A stretch of DNA of 64,000 nucleotides from Caecitellus pseudoparvulus (Eukaryota > Bigyra: Bicosoecida), in the NCBI GenBank assembly GCA_965644315.1, contig CBFFRQ010000069.1, positions 124,001 to 188,000 on the forward strand, in the 5' to 3' direction. Made by a program: the position numbers and the translations under genes. Each line of letters starts with the position of its first letter. The first letter of the stretch is position 1. Below, in pieces: positions 50,592 to 60,100 of this stretch. Under the pieces are notes generated by a model. The model made no database searches. It saw only the letters and a list, made by a program, of their open reading frames with translations, and was not told where the DNA came from.

Positions 50592-52062
50592 ATGTGGAGG
50601 CTTCAGTGCAAGGCACAACAGTACGCGTGGGGCAAGTTGGGCTCCTCCAGCAAAGTGGCCCAGCTGCAGGTGAGGCGAGAAAGCCGTGCCGATGAGTGAT
50701 CTCTTCAGGCATTTTATCTTGCGGATTTTCCCAGCATGAAGGCGAAGGCGCTGAAATCAAGGAGGATGAGCCGTACGCAGAGTACTGGTGAGGCACGTAA
50801 CGCCAGGCGAAACGCAGGCAGCCATGCACCTCGCCCCTCCCACTCCGAAGGTTTGGCACACACCCAAATGGACCCAGCAGTGTAACCCTTGGAGACGGAT
50901 CGTCTATGCTGCTATCTGACTTCCTAAAGGTGAGCTGCGCGCCTCGCAGGCCCCAAATCCTTTGTTGCAGTGCTGAATCCCTGCTCAACTGCAGGAGCAC
51001 CCAGAAGTCGGAGGCAGTGCGGTCGAAGCAGGAGCCTTGCCGTATCTGATGAAAGTGCTTTCCGTTGCCAAAGCACTTTCCATCCAAGCACACCCTGACA
51101 AGCCCCTTGCTGAGAAACTGCATGCGGACCGCCCGGACGTGTACAAAGACCCAAACCACAAACCGGAGATGGCATGTGCGTTGACTCCCTTTGAGGGCAT
51201 GTGTGGATTCCGCAGCCTTGCTGAAGTCCAAGGTCATCTGGAAAGCGTCCCTGAACTCGCCACCGCCGTCGGGCCGGATGCTGTCGCTGCACTGCGAGGT
51301 GCTCGCGCTGGAGGGGACCCGGACACTGCTCCGGCCTGCGTGGATGCCCTGCGCGCGTTGTTCACCAGCTTGATGAAAGTCGACGCAGGAACGCTTGCTG
51401 TGGCTGTGGATGCCTTGACAGTCCGCCTTGATGCTGAGGCTGAGCACGGCCAGCTGGGTGCCGCCGACGCGCTGGCCCATCGCCTGACGAAGCAATACCC
51501 AGGAGATGTGGGGGTCTTTGCACCGTACCTGCTGAACATCGTCACCATTCAGCCAGGTGAAGCCTTTTTCATGGCCGCCAATGAGCCACACGCATACCTG
51601 TCAGGGGACTGCATCGAGTGCATGGCCTGCAGCGACAACGTTGTGCGCGCCGGCTTGACCCCCAAACTGCGAGATGTGGACACACTCACGAGCATGCTGA
51701 CGTACCGCACGGGGCGCCCTGACTTGGTACCAGGCAAGCAAGTTGCCCCTGGGGTGACTGCATTTGTCCCGCCTGTCCCAGAGTTCGCCGTGCAGCGTGT
51801 GGTGGTAGATGGCCCCGGGCCTGTGCTGCCCCCCATCGCCGACTCTGCGTCCATCTGGCTGGTCATCGAAGGAACAGTGACTGCAACTGTAGGACAGGGC
51901 ACAGTAGCTGAAAGCGTGCAGTTGGAGAGTGGCGCAGTGTACTTGCAGGCAGCTGGGTCGCACTTGGAGTTGACCGGAGAGAGTGCGTTGCTGTTCAGGT
52001 CCCACACCAAGCCTTCCACAACAGCACCTGCCGCAACTGCCTCTGCTGCAGCAGCTGACTGA
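50592..52062 (+). CDS. MPI: Mannose-6-phosphate isomerase, type I
   Basis: Four exons: 50592-50669, 50735-50787, 50851-50929, 50995-52062; introns of 65, 63 and 65 nt; 425 residues. It interconverts fructose-6-phosphate and mannose-6-phosphate, feeding GDP-mannose and N-glycosylation. The spliced N-terminus reads C-x-x-Q-Q-Y-A-W-G-K and, over intron 2, PYAEYWFGTHPNGP, the family signature. Zinc ligands lie in ALSIQAHPDK (Q, H), NHKPEMA (E) and ANEPHAYLSG (H); SGDCIECMACSDNVVRAGLTPK is the well-known PMI block (about 51600-51665, key residues E-C-M-A-x-S-D-N). Intron 2 ends with AAG rather than CAG. Its stop is 11 nt from that of the convergent unknown gene. Confidence 0.95.
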
Positions 52063-52073
52063 AAGGAAAGATC

Positions 52074-53567
52074 CTAGTGCGCTGCGTCTGCGAGCAGGGC
52101 GTCCAATGCAGCTGAGTTTCCTCGCCACAGACCTTGTGCGACGTGGGACAGGGAATCAGGGAAAAACAGCACTCGATGCTTCAGTCCCCGCACTTGACCC
52201 TGCGTCAACAGGCCAGCTTCGCGCAGGTGGGCCACAGCCAGAAGCAAGATCGCTACCCTTTCCTCAGCATTTTGTGCGGTGCTGTCGCCGTCGGAGTGAA
52301 CACCGCCATGGCAGCTCATCTCCAAGTCTGTCTGCGGCGGACATGCTGCCTGAGATGAACATTCAAGAGGAGCCCAGTGCTGGCTATAACGGTGTCCTGG
52401 CTCGGCGTCCCATTGCGCGAAGAAGCGGGGAGACGCCTGTGCCATGCTGCTTGGACTGCTCATGGGGAGCAGCTTGGGGCGCCGGCGCTGGGGAGTGGCG
52501 GCCAGCTGAACGAAGGCAGGCGGCATACCGAAAGGCAAGGAGTGGGTGTGCACTTGCTCTTGTGCGAGCTTGGGCCTGCATCGTGCCCACTCCGCCTCGG
52601 AAATGTCCACAGCTCCAGCACGTCGGCGGGAAGCAGGCCCTGCCGCGGACGACGGAAAGCTGCGAAGCACTGATGCCTGCACAGCACTTGCATCATCTGG
52701 AATGCCTAGCGTCCCTAGCTTGTGCTCCTCCTTCGCCGCAGTGCGTTGGTGGCTGTGTTTGGGAAGCACGCGGCGACGGCGCAGAGCTGGAGCAGGCGCC
52801 ACCGCCTGGCTGCACGCATCTGACACATCCTTGTGCTCTTCCTGACGCCTGCGGGCGTGCTTGGGGTGCCAGTTAGGCTGTGCCATCAGACTGGAGTCCC
52901 TGGGCATCTCCACCTGGGCCAATGCCCGTGCCGCCCACTCATCATCGCTGAGCCAGAGCAGGCGCTGTGGCTCAGACACGCCAGAGTAGGCTGTGTTGGT
53001 GCTGCGTTTCCGGGTCAACGGCACGGCAGCGGACGGGGCGGTGGCTCTCTTGGACATGCCACTTGTCTGGCGGGGGTGGGCCCGACGTGCAGGCAGACCG
53101 GCGCTCGTGCTGCCTAAAAACGCCAAGGGCACAGGCGTTTCGTCCAACGCCATCTGCAGCTGATCCACCAACACACCCCCCATGCCAGCGAACGCAGTCA
53201 CGAGGGCCCATGCGTCTTTGCTTGGCATGCCTCTATTCTCCAGTGCCCCTTGCAACACTTCTATCGTCGCAATCGTGCCTTGCGCCGTCACGAGGCTGGG
53301 TTTCAGGGTCTGTGCCTGTGTCGTGGCATCTGCTTCCACTGGCGCCAGAGACGTGCTGGGAGTCGGCTGCGAGTGTACCTGGAGGAGCTCTTTGAGGCTG
53401 GACACATTAGCTTCAAGGAGAAGCAGCTTGGCATTGTTGAGCAGCATGCCCAAGTCTACTGCTTGCACTGAGGCAGTGCGAGAGCGAGTGGTTTTGGCGG
53501 GGTCAGAGACACAGGCAAGTGCGCTGACTATTCCAGAGTCCAAACCATCACGGCGGCGCTTCGCCAT
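52074..53567 (-). CDS. Unrecognised basic protein, 497 aa
   Basis: Single exon from ATG at 53567 (the frame extends to 53588 only from TTG). I do not recognise a domain. The N-terminus MAKRRRDG looks like a nuclear signal, and basic clusters recur (ARRRQEEHK, LRRRRVLPKH, SRRRAG). Residues about 30-145 are helical with a Leu-rich stretch (LGMLLNNAKLLLLEANVSSLKELL). Two short similar segments, LSDDEWAARALAQVEM and ISEAEWARCRPKLAQEQ, lie about 115 residues apart and may be a repeated motif. The C-terminal 75 residues form another helical segment (ERVAILLLAVAHLREAGLL...GLKHRVLFF). A nuclear scaffold or chromatin role is possible but unsupported. Coding status is supported by length, codon use and tight convergence with the PMI gene. 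Confidence 0.7.
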   Translation of the reverse strand: MAKRRRDGLDSGIVSALACVSDPAKTTRSRTASVQAVDLGMLLNNAKLLLLEANVSSLKELLQVHSQPTPSTSLAPVEADATTQAQTLKPSLVTAQGTIATIEVLQGALENRGMPSKDAWALVTAFAGMGGVLVDQLQMALDETPVPLAFLGSTSAGLPARRAHPRQTSGMSKRATAPSAAVPLTRKRSTNTAYSGVSEPQRLLWLSDDEWAARALAQVEMPRDSSLMAQPNWHPKHARRRQEEHKDVSDACSQAVAPAPALRRRRVLPKHSHQRTAAKEEHKLGTLGIPDDASAVQASVLRSFPSSAAGPASRRRAGAVDISEAEWARCRPKLAQEQVHTHSLPFGMPPAFVQLAATPQRRRPKLLPMSSPSSMAQASPRFFAQWDAEPGHRYSQHWAPLECSSQAACPPQTDLEMSCHGGVHSDGDSTAQNAEERVAILLLAVAHLREAGLLTQGQVRGLKHRVLFFPDSLSHVAQGLWRGNSAALDALLADAAH

Positions 53568-53755
53568 CGTTGCACCTGGTGGGTTCAATCATTGGTGCAA
53601 GAAACATCGGGTTGCCTGCCGTAGGTGTGGGGGTGGATTGTGGTGAGAGAAAGGAGGTGCCGATCGCAAGCTCACCCCGGGGTGTGCTGCAGCACCTTGA
53701 AGCAGGTGCCCTTCTGAGCCAAGGAACCTGGGCCAGATACTGCCTGAAACCTATG

Positions 53756-56297
53756 CTAGTCCTGTGACTGCGCATGGGCACTCTGGCTGCCAGCCGTCTC
53801 GCCCTGGATGATGCTGGGAGGGGAGGCGCCAGCCCCTGGGACTGGCACTGGCCTTGCGTGGTCCTGCACCGCGACGCCTGAGCCAGAAGAAAAGGCAGTC
53901 AGGTTCGTCACGCTTTCGCTGTGAAGGGTGAAAGACACTTCCTCTGCAGCCAGTGCAGAGTCGGGCCGGGCCATGAAGCTGCTGACCGAGCTGCAGGAAG
54001 AGGTGGGCGTGCGCGCCGTCGACGCGGACGAAGACCAAGTGCTCCACGAGTCCGACCTGTCAGGGTCGAGAAGATCGGGGGTGCCTTCCTTGGGGATGAG
54101 GGTGCTGAGCAGACTGGGGGCTTCTGCAGAGGGCTTGAACGCTTCCAGGGCATCTGCCGCACGCGACAGCTGCTGCCGCCGCCTGGCAAATGCCCCCAGA
54201 CAAGACGCGACGCTTTGCCCTGGCAGCAACGGGTCCTCCAAATGCAATGGGGCGGCCTCATCTGCCGCGCTGGCCTCGCTGGCCTTGGTCTTTGCGCTTT
54301 TGAAGAAGGAGGGCAGGCACATCAAGCGAGAGCCCTGGGAAAGTGGCACCATGTACCCCCCTCCTCGCACAGACAGCCCCATGTGCACATGGTCCAGTGT
54401 CACGCCGAAGAACCGCATGAAACGCACCAACAGCGGGCCGAGTGGCAGGACCCCTGGAGGCTGGAGAGGGCAGTCCGGCGGCACGAGGATCGGGAGCGGG
54501 CAGTAGTCCCACCCCAGCGCCACCACGTGTGTGTCTGCGTGGGCCAGGCGCGGCACTGCGCTGTGAAATGTGGCTGTGTCGATGTGGGGCGGAGGTGCGC
54601 TGCCAGCCTTGGTGTCCACAGGCGCAGCCGAAGGCCGCTCCTCACGCCCACGGTAACTTGGTGCGCTACTGCCGTGGACTTTGCCTTCCTGAGCAGTTGG
54701 AGATGGCTCGAGCATCAGCGGATCGGCGCCGCTGGTGCGGTCAGCCGAGGGTGGATCCTGTGCGCCTGGCGCCAAGCGCACTGTGTCGGCAACTTCAACA
54801 CTTGCCGGGCTCTGAATGAGCACTGGTTTGGGGCGTGGAAGGGCTCGAGGGAGGGCGCTGGAGCGCCGTGAAGTGCCGCCACCGGCTGCTGCTGCAGCGG
54901 CTGCCATTTGTTTTGCCCTGCGCCGACGCCTGCGGCGTGCCGCTGCAGCTGACTGCATGGACTGAGCACCTGAGTTGCTGGGCTCGACGGCGCGAACATC
55001 AGGTGGGACGCCAACCAAGTCACTCAGGGATTGGGCAGACTGGGCCGTATGGCTATCACTCGGCGGCCCGGTTGCAGGCGGGCAAACCTCAGCGTATGGC
55101 GCGGCTTGGGGCTGGCGTGACGCCCACAATGACAACCACGAGTGCAGCTCTGGCAAGGCAAGCTCCAGAGGCACAGAGACGTCGCCGGGATCCATCCACT
55201 GGCTGCGTTCTTCCTCCAGCTGCATGGCGTAGATGTGAGCTAACCCATGCAGCGTCAGCTTATGCCGTGCAATCAGTGCCTCTCCAGCCTCTCGCTCAGC
55301 GTGAGCCCACACTGCTGGCTCGGAAACGGGCAGTGGCGGCAAGGGTACTCCGCGCTCCTTCCGCTCATGCTGCAGGAAGGCTAACAGCATGAGCACCAGA
55401 ACGTGTGATGGGATGGGACGCACATCAGGTGCGCCCTGCTCCGCTGCACGCTGCTCCGCTGCGTCGGCTGGAGCAGCCTGTGCACCAAGATGAAGCTTGC
55501 CATGCTCCGCTTGGGCCCGCCCAAGCCACGCTTTGCACACCAGCACGAGGTACGGCAGCTCTGGAAACGCGTGCAAGTGTGCCTGGACAAAGTTCCGCGC
55601 TGCCCTACCTGTGTGAGACCCAGCGCCACCCGCCAGGGAGATGTCGAGGGAGTAGCCGTCCGTGGTGGTGACTTTCAGGAGCGGCGGCAGGACACTGTCA
55701 ATCGTCGTCGCTGAGCTGGCGCAGCCGGAGCGCACGAGATGCTCTCCGAATTCTTGGAGCAACATGAGGGAGGCAACAAGAGGGGCCGCGCTCTTCACTT
55801 TCATGTCCACCACGTCTTGTTCAGGAACCTGCACAGGTAGAGCGTCAGATTGCGTTATATGCGCAGAGAAGTGACCGACCTCGCCAGGCGAAACGCCCGC
55901 GCTGCTCCGCACTGCTTGCCGCACGCACCGTGAGCATGAGGTCAATGTCAGATGATGCCAAATGGATGCCTGTTGCGCACGAGCCATACAGCTCCAGAAT
56001 GCTCGAAGGCCAGAGCTGGGCAGCACTCAGCCGAAGGCGCCCAAGCAGCTGCAGCAAGGAGTCCCGGCCCTGCGCCTGGCAACGCTGAACGCGGTGCGCG
56101 AAGGCGACGATTTCCGCTGTGAGGCTGGATGAGATGCTTTGTTTGCCTTGTAGCACCGTGCTTCCCCGGGGAAGCCACGCTACCGCCTTCTGGCGCCGGC
56201 GCCGGCGGCTGGAGCGTGATGCTCTGGAGACAGAGCTTGAGCCGGCAACTGAGCCAGCAGCACCGTCGCTGAGGCGCAGGCTGCCCGACACAGACAT
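53756..56297 (-). CDS. Trf4/PAPD5-type non-canonical poly(A) polymerase or TUTase
   Basis: Two exons, 56297-55929 and 55828-53756, joined across a 100-nt intron (GTGCGT donor, TGTGCAG acceptor, phase 0); 813 residues. The nucleotidyltransferase core has LELYGSCATG (GS motif) with S-S-D117-I-D119-L, and after the splice VPEQDVVDMKVK, then the third catalytic aspartate D185 in YSLDISL. A PAP-associated segment follows (VLVLMLLAFLQHE and, further on, PLGPLLVRFMRFFG...GLSVRGGGYMVPL). The family adds short A- or U-tails to RNAs marked for decay, often in a TRAMP-like complex. Unusual features: the middle holds a run of seven or more arginines beside polyalanine, and the C-terminal third is Ser-rich and low complexity. 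The first in-frame ATG (56297) was chosen; upstream residues have only a GTG start. Confidence 0.85.
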
Positions 56298-57189
56298 GGC
56301 CAACTTGCGAGACGCTGAAGTATGAGCACACGAACGATGGACGAAGAGCCTCAGCCCTTGTGCTCTGCGACTTGGCGTTGTGCAGCGGCTGCTGGCGCGT
56401 CGTGTTGCGGCTCCAGTTGCTGGAAACGCCCTGCACTCTCCCGCAGTCACGCGCTTGCCACTGCAGGGCCAAGGTGGAGCTCACGGGGGGAAAGTGGCGA
56501 GAGACAAAGCACCTGCTCATTGTCACGCCATCTGCTTGGACCGCTGCTGGCGCCTCAAAGTATTTTAACCAGGAGCTGCTGCTGAAAGGTGGGGGAGTTC
56601 TGGCTGCTGGTGCTTTCGCAAGCCTCGCCCCTCTGCGTGTGCTTCTGGGCGCGGCCGGGGGCAAAGGCGCCGCAGCTGTACCTTGAAGGGGCTTCAACTG
56701 TGACATATTTTACAAGTCGCCCGCAACCCAAAGGCGCTGCCGTCGTGTTTCAATGCCTAATCGCAGTGTGTGTATGCCCTTCGCAGAAGCGTTCCCAGAC
56801 AAGACTGCCCCAGCTCATTGGGATTTATGCCACGCCTGGCCAGGTAGGGGGAGCCAACACCAATGCACAAGCAGACAACCTCCCTTTTGAGCCCAAATTA
56901 GGCCCGGCGGAGCCTGCGACGGCCCAAAAGGAACAGCGGCATGCTTGGATTCCCCCGGCGACAATTAGCATCAGATGAGTGCCCCAAGGCAGCTCAGGAA
57001 GCTGATTATTTCAAGAGATGCATTGCAGTACCCATACATTCACCGGCACACGCTAGGCTTCCTGAAATAGAGCGCTGGCACGGAGCCTGGTCGCTGCGAC
57101 GAGCCAACTGAAATGGCCGGGTTGCAGCTTGGCCGCCTGCAACGAGCTGCACATTGTACCGCGACCAAAGAGTCCCCATCACTGAGCAC
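56298..57189. other. Gene-free stretch between the channel 3' end and the Trf4-like gene
   Basis: 892 bases, the second largest gap, holding the channel's 3' UTR and the promoter of the Trf4-like gene. Several short frames exist (for example 56589-56978 plus), but none has homology, typical codon use or plausible splice partners. The 56690-57060 part is less GC-rich than its surroundings. Confidence 0.4.
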
Positions 57190-60100
57190 TCAGGTACTGC
57201 TGTCACCCCCATCTTTCATTCGCACTTTGAGCTGCGTGATGGCGCCTGTGCTTGCGGGGGGAGACGCCGACATGCCGGGTTTGCGGCGGAGCGGCGTGGA
57301 AAACCCCGCAGCAGCACTGGCTGCGAGCGCCTGGCGATGCAGGGCGCTCCGCGGGGCGGGGGACAGAGTGAGGCGCACGGCACCTCTGCGGGGAGATCCC
57401 ACTTTTGATGGGGTGCGGGGACTCAGAACTGTGCCTGCAACGCCCGTGCCAGGAGCCTCAGACAGCTGAGCGGCCCGGGCAGCAGCAGCTGCACCCCGCT
57501 TCTGCCGTGTTGGGGAAGCAGTGGCATCCCGAGCCACCTCCGCGGCAGTCCGTCTATCGGCATCTACACAGGCTTCCATGGCCTTGCTGGAAGCTGGCGG
57601 TGTTGCAGAGCCTTCCAGGGCAGCCTGGGCCTTGCGCAGAGCGCGGTTTGTCCTGCTCCGCCCCGCCTTCAGCTTCGCTACTGCACGAAGAGTTGCCAGG
57701 GCAGCTCCACTTGACAGCCCAACCTTTTCGGGCGGTGCATCAGGCTTGCTGGGTGCAGGGGGCGTGGCGGCAACCCTTGCCAGCGCGCGAGCAGAGGCAG
57801 TGGTGCGAATGGGTGGGGGGGGGTCAGCACGGACTCGGGGCTGCTGAGGGCCCCCCACGGCCGTGGCACGCTCGGGCGAAGCGGCAGCTACAGAACCTGG
57901 TGGCAACTTGGCGCTCCCTTGCTTGAACTCTGGGGATGGCGCCGGGGGGGGCAGCATGGCAGTGGGGCGCGGGACACTGGACTTGCTGTCAGGAGCCTGG
58001 GCGCCAAGTTCACGCAGCGAGCGGCTGCTTCCTCCAGGCCCAGACTCATCACGGTCCCAGGATGCTGGGCTGGCATCCTCGTCACTCTCCCACCGCAAGC
58101 GGGCCCGTCGCCGAGCCATGCTTGCCCGTCCACCTCCCTGCCCCACCTCTCCTTGGCCGCGCGTCAACCACCACCACTCCAGCGTGCGCACAGCAAGGTA
58201 CTCGTGAAGCCGCCACACTCGCTGGCCATCTTTCGCATCCAGAAAGTCGTCTGTAATGTCCACAGACAGTGCCACACGGGCCAGAGCCTTGAGCGTCGGC
58301 TCGAAGCCCATGCTCCAGACCAACTTGCGCCGGGCACGGCGCGAGTCCACAGACAGAACAATCTTGCTGCCAAGCTTGCCTTCGGTGGCTTTCTTACCCC
58401 CATCCTGCTCCCCGCTCGTGGGCGATGCCATGCTGGAACGTGGTGGTCGAGGAGTGCCTGGCGCGCCATCCCCGTCCGCTTCTTCACCTGGAGGTGCGGC
58501 TTGCAGCACATCCAGGCACGAACCCAGGCAGTCTGCACAGGCTCGCCGGCAGCCGCCCATGACTGTGGACACGGCTGTTGCTGCCTTCTTCCCAGCGCCA
58601 AGACCCACTGACTTGGCCTTAGAATCAGGCTCTCCTTCAGCGCCTTCCGCTGGGCTTTGTCGCGCAGACCCTCCAGCTTTGTCGGGCACAAGGGCGCCCA
58701 GTCCTTCACCCACAGCAGGCTGCCGCTTGACGAGGCTGCGAGGCACCAGCACAATGGGGATGTTGAACACCTCTGCACGCCGCATGATCTCCAGGCGGTC
58801 AAGGCTGGGCGTGCCGAAACCGAACGGGGGGGGTGCCCCTGCCATGAGCCGGTTGAACAGGGTCGCACGCACGAAGCGCGTGGCCAGCCGGTCCATGCGG
58901 TTCCAGACGCGAGCCCACTCCTGGAGACTCTGCAGATTGGTCCAACCCTCGGGGCGGGGGCGGTTGGGGCCGCCTTTGGGCACGGGCCACCGGAACTTGG
59001 GCCGCGCAGACGTCTCCGACTCCTCCCCGTCCGAGCTATCACCGAGGCTTGCCTCCGAGCCTCGAGAGGAGGAGGCAGCTGTGCCGACGCTGTCGTCTTC
59101 GTCTTCGTCGTCGCTGGCGTCTTGGTCAAACTCTGCCTCGAGGTCGTCAGAAAACTGCTCCAGGATCACCGCGATGAATAACTGCAAGAAGACAAAGCTC
59201 AAGATGAGCTGCACTGCGATAAAGTACAGCGCCGCAGCAGGGCTGGTTGCTGCCATGGCAGCGTACATGGGCTGCTCCCATGCGTCTCCTGTAGACACCA
59301 CCCACACCAGCTCCAACGCCTCAGGGAAGTTGTAGAAGTTCGCATGGCGGTTCAGGCCGCCGTCGCCCGTGGTGTCCACGCTTCCGAACAAGGACACCCC
59401 AAGAACAGCGAACATGAAGTACAGGACGCCCAATAGCGCGCTGATGTTCAGGAGGCTGGGCAGAGACAGCACTAGCGTCTGGAACAGTCTACGCAGGGTC
59501 TTGGCGCGCTTGATGAGGCGGAACACGCGAGCCACTCGGAACACGCGGATGACATTTGCGCCACCCCCCGCAGGGGACGCCAGGGAGACGAATGAGAGTA
59601 TCACAACGATGAAGTCAAATTTGTTCCAGCCGTCCGCCCAGTAGGCAGGGAAGGCTCCGCGAGTGCCGAGCACCTTGATGACAACCTCCAGGGCAAAAAT
59701 GATGATGAACATGATGTTGAACACGGCCAATGTATCTGTCAAGGCTTGAGGCTGCTGGTAGTGCTGCAGCATCATGAGGAAGGTGTTGAAGATGATGGCT
59801 GCCATGATGAACGTGTCAAACCACGCCGCTGTGGACAAGTCGTAGAAAGGCTTTCGCCAAGCTTGGGAAGGGGCGTCAGCAAAGGTACTGAGCTCCGAGG
59901 TAGCACTTGATATGAGGCGGTTCGTCGTGTACCAGCGCTTCTGCTCCTTTGTCAGAAACGCGGAGCCGTCGTAGATGCCCTTTAGGCGGTTGAAGTTGTC
60001 GATGATCACTCCCACCGCCAGGTTGATTACGAAGAAGCCCCCGATGATGACAAAGGCGATGAAGTACAGCGCTGCTGCAGGGTTGGACTTGGGGGCCGGC

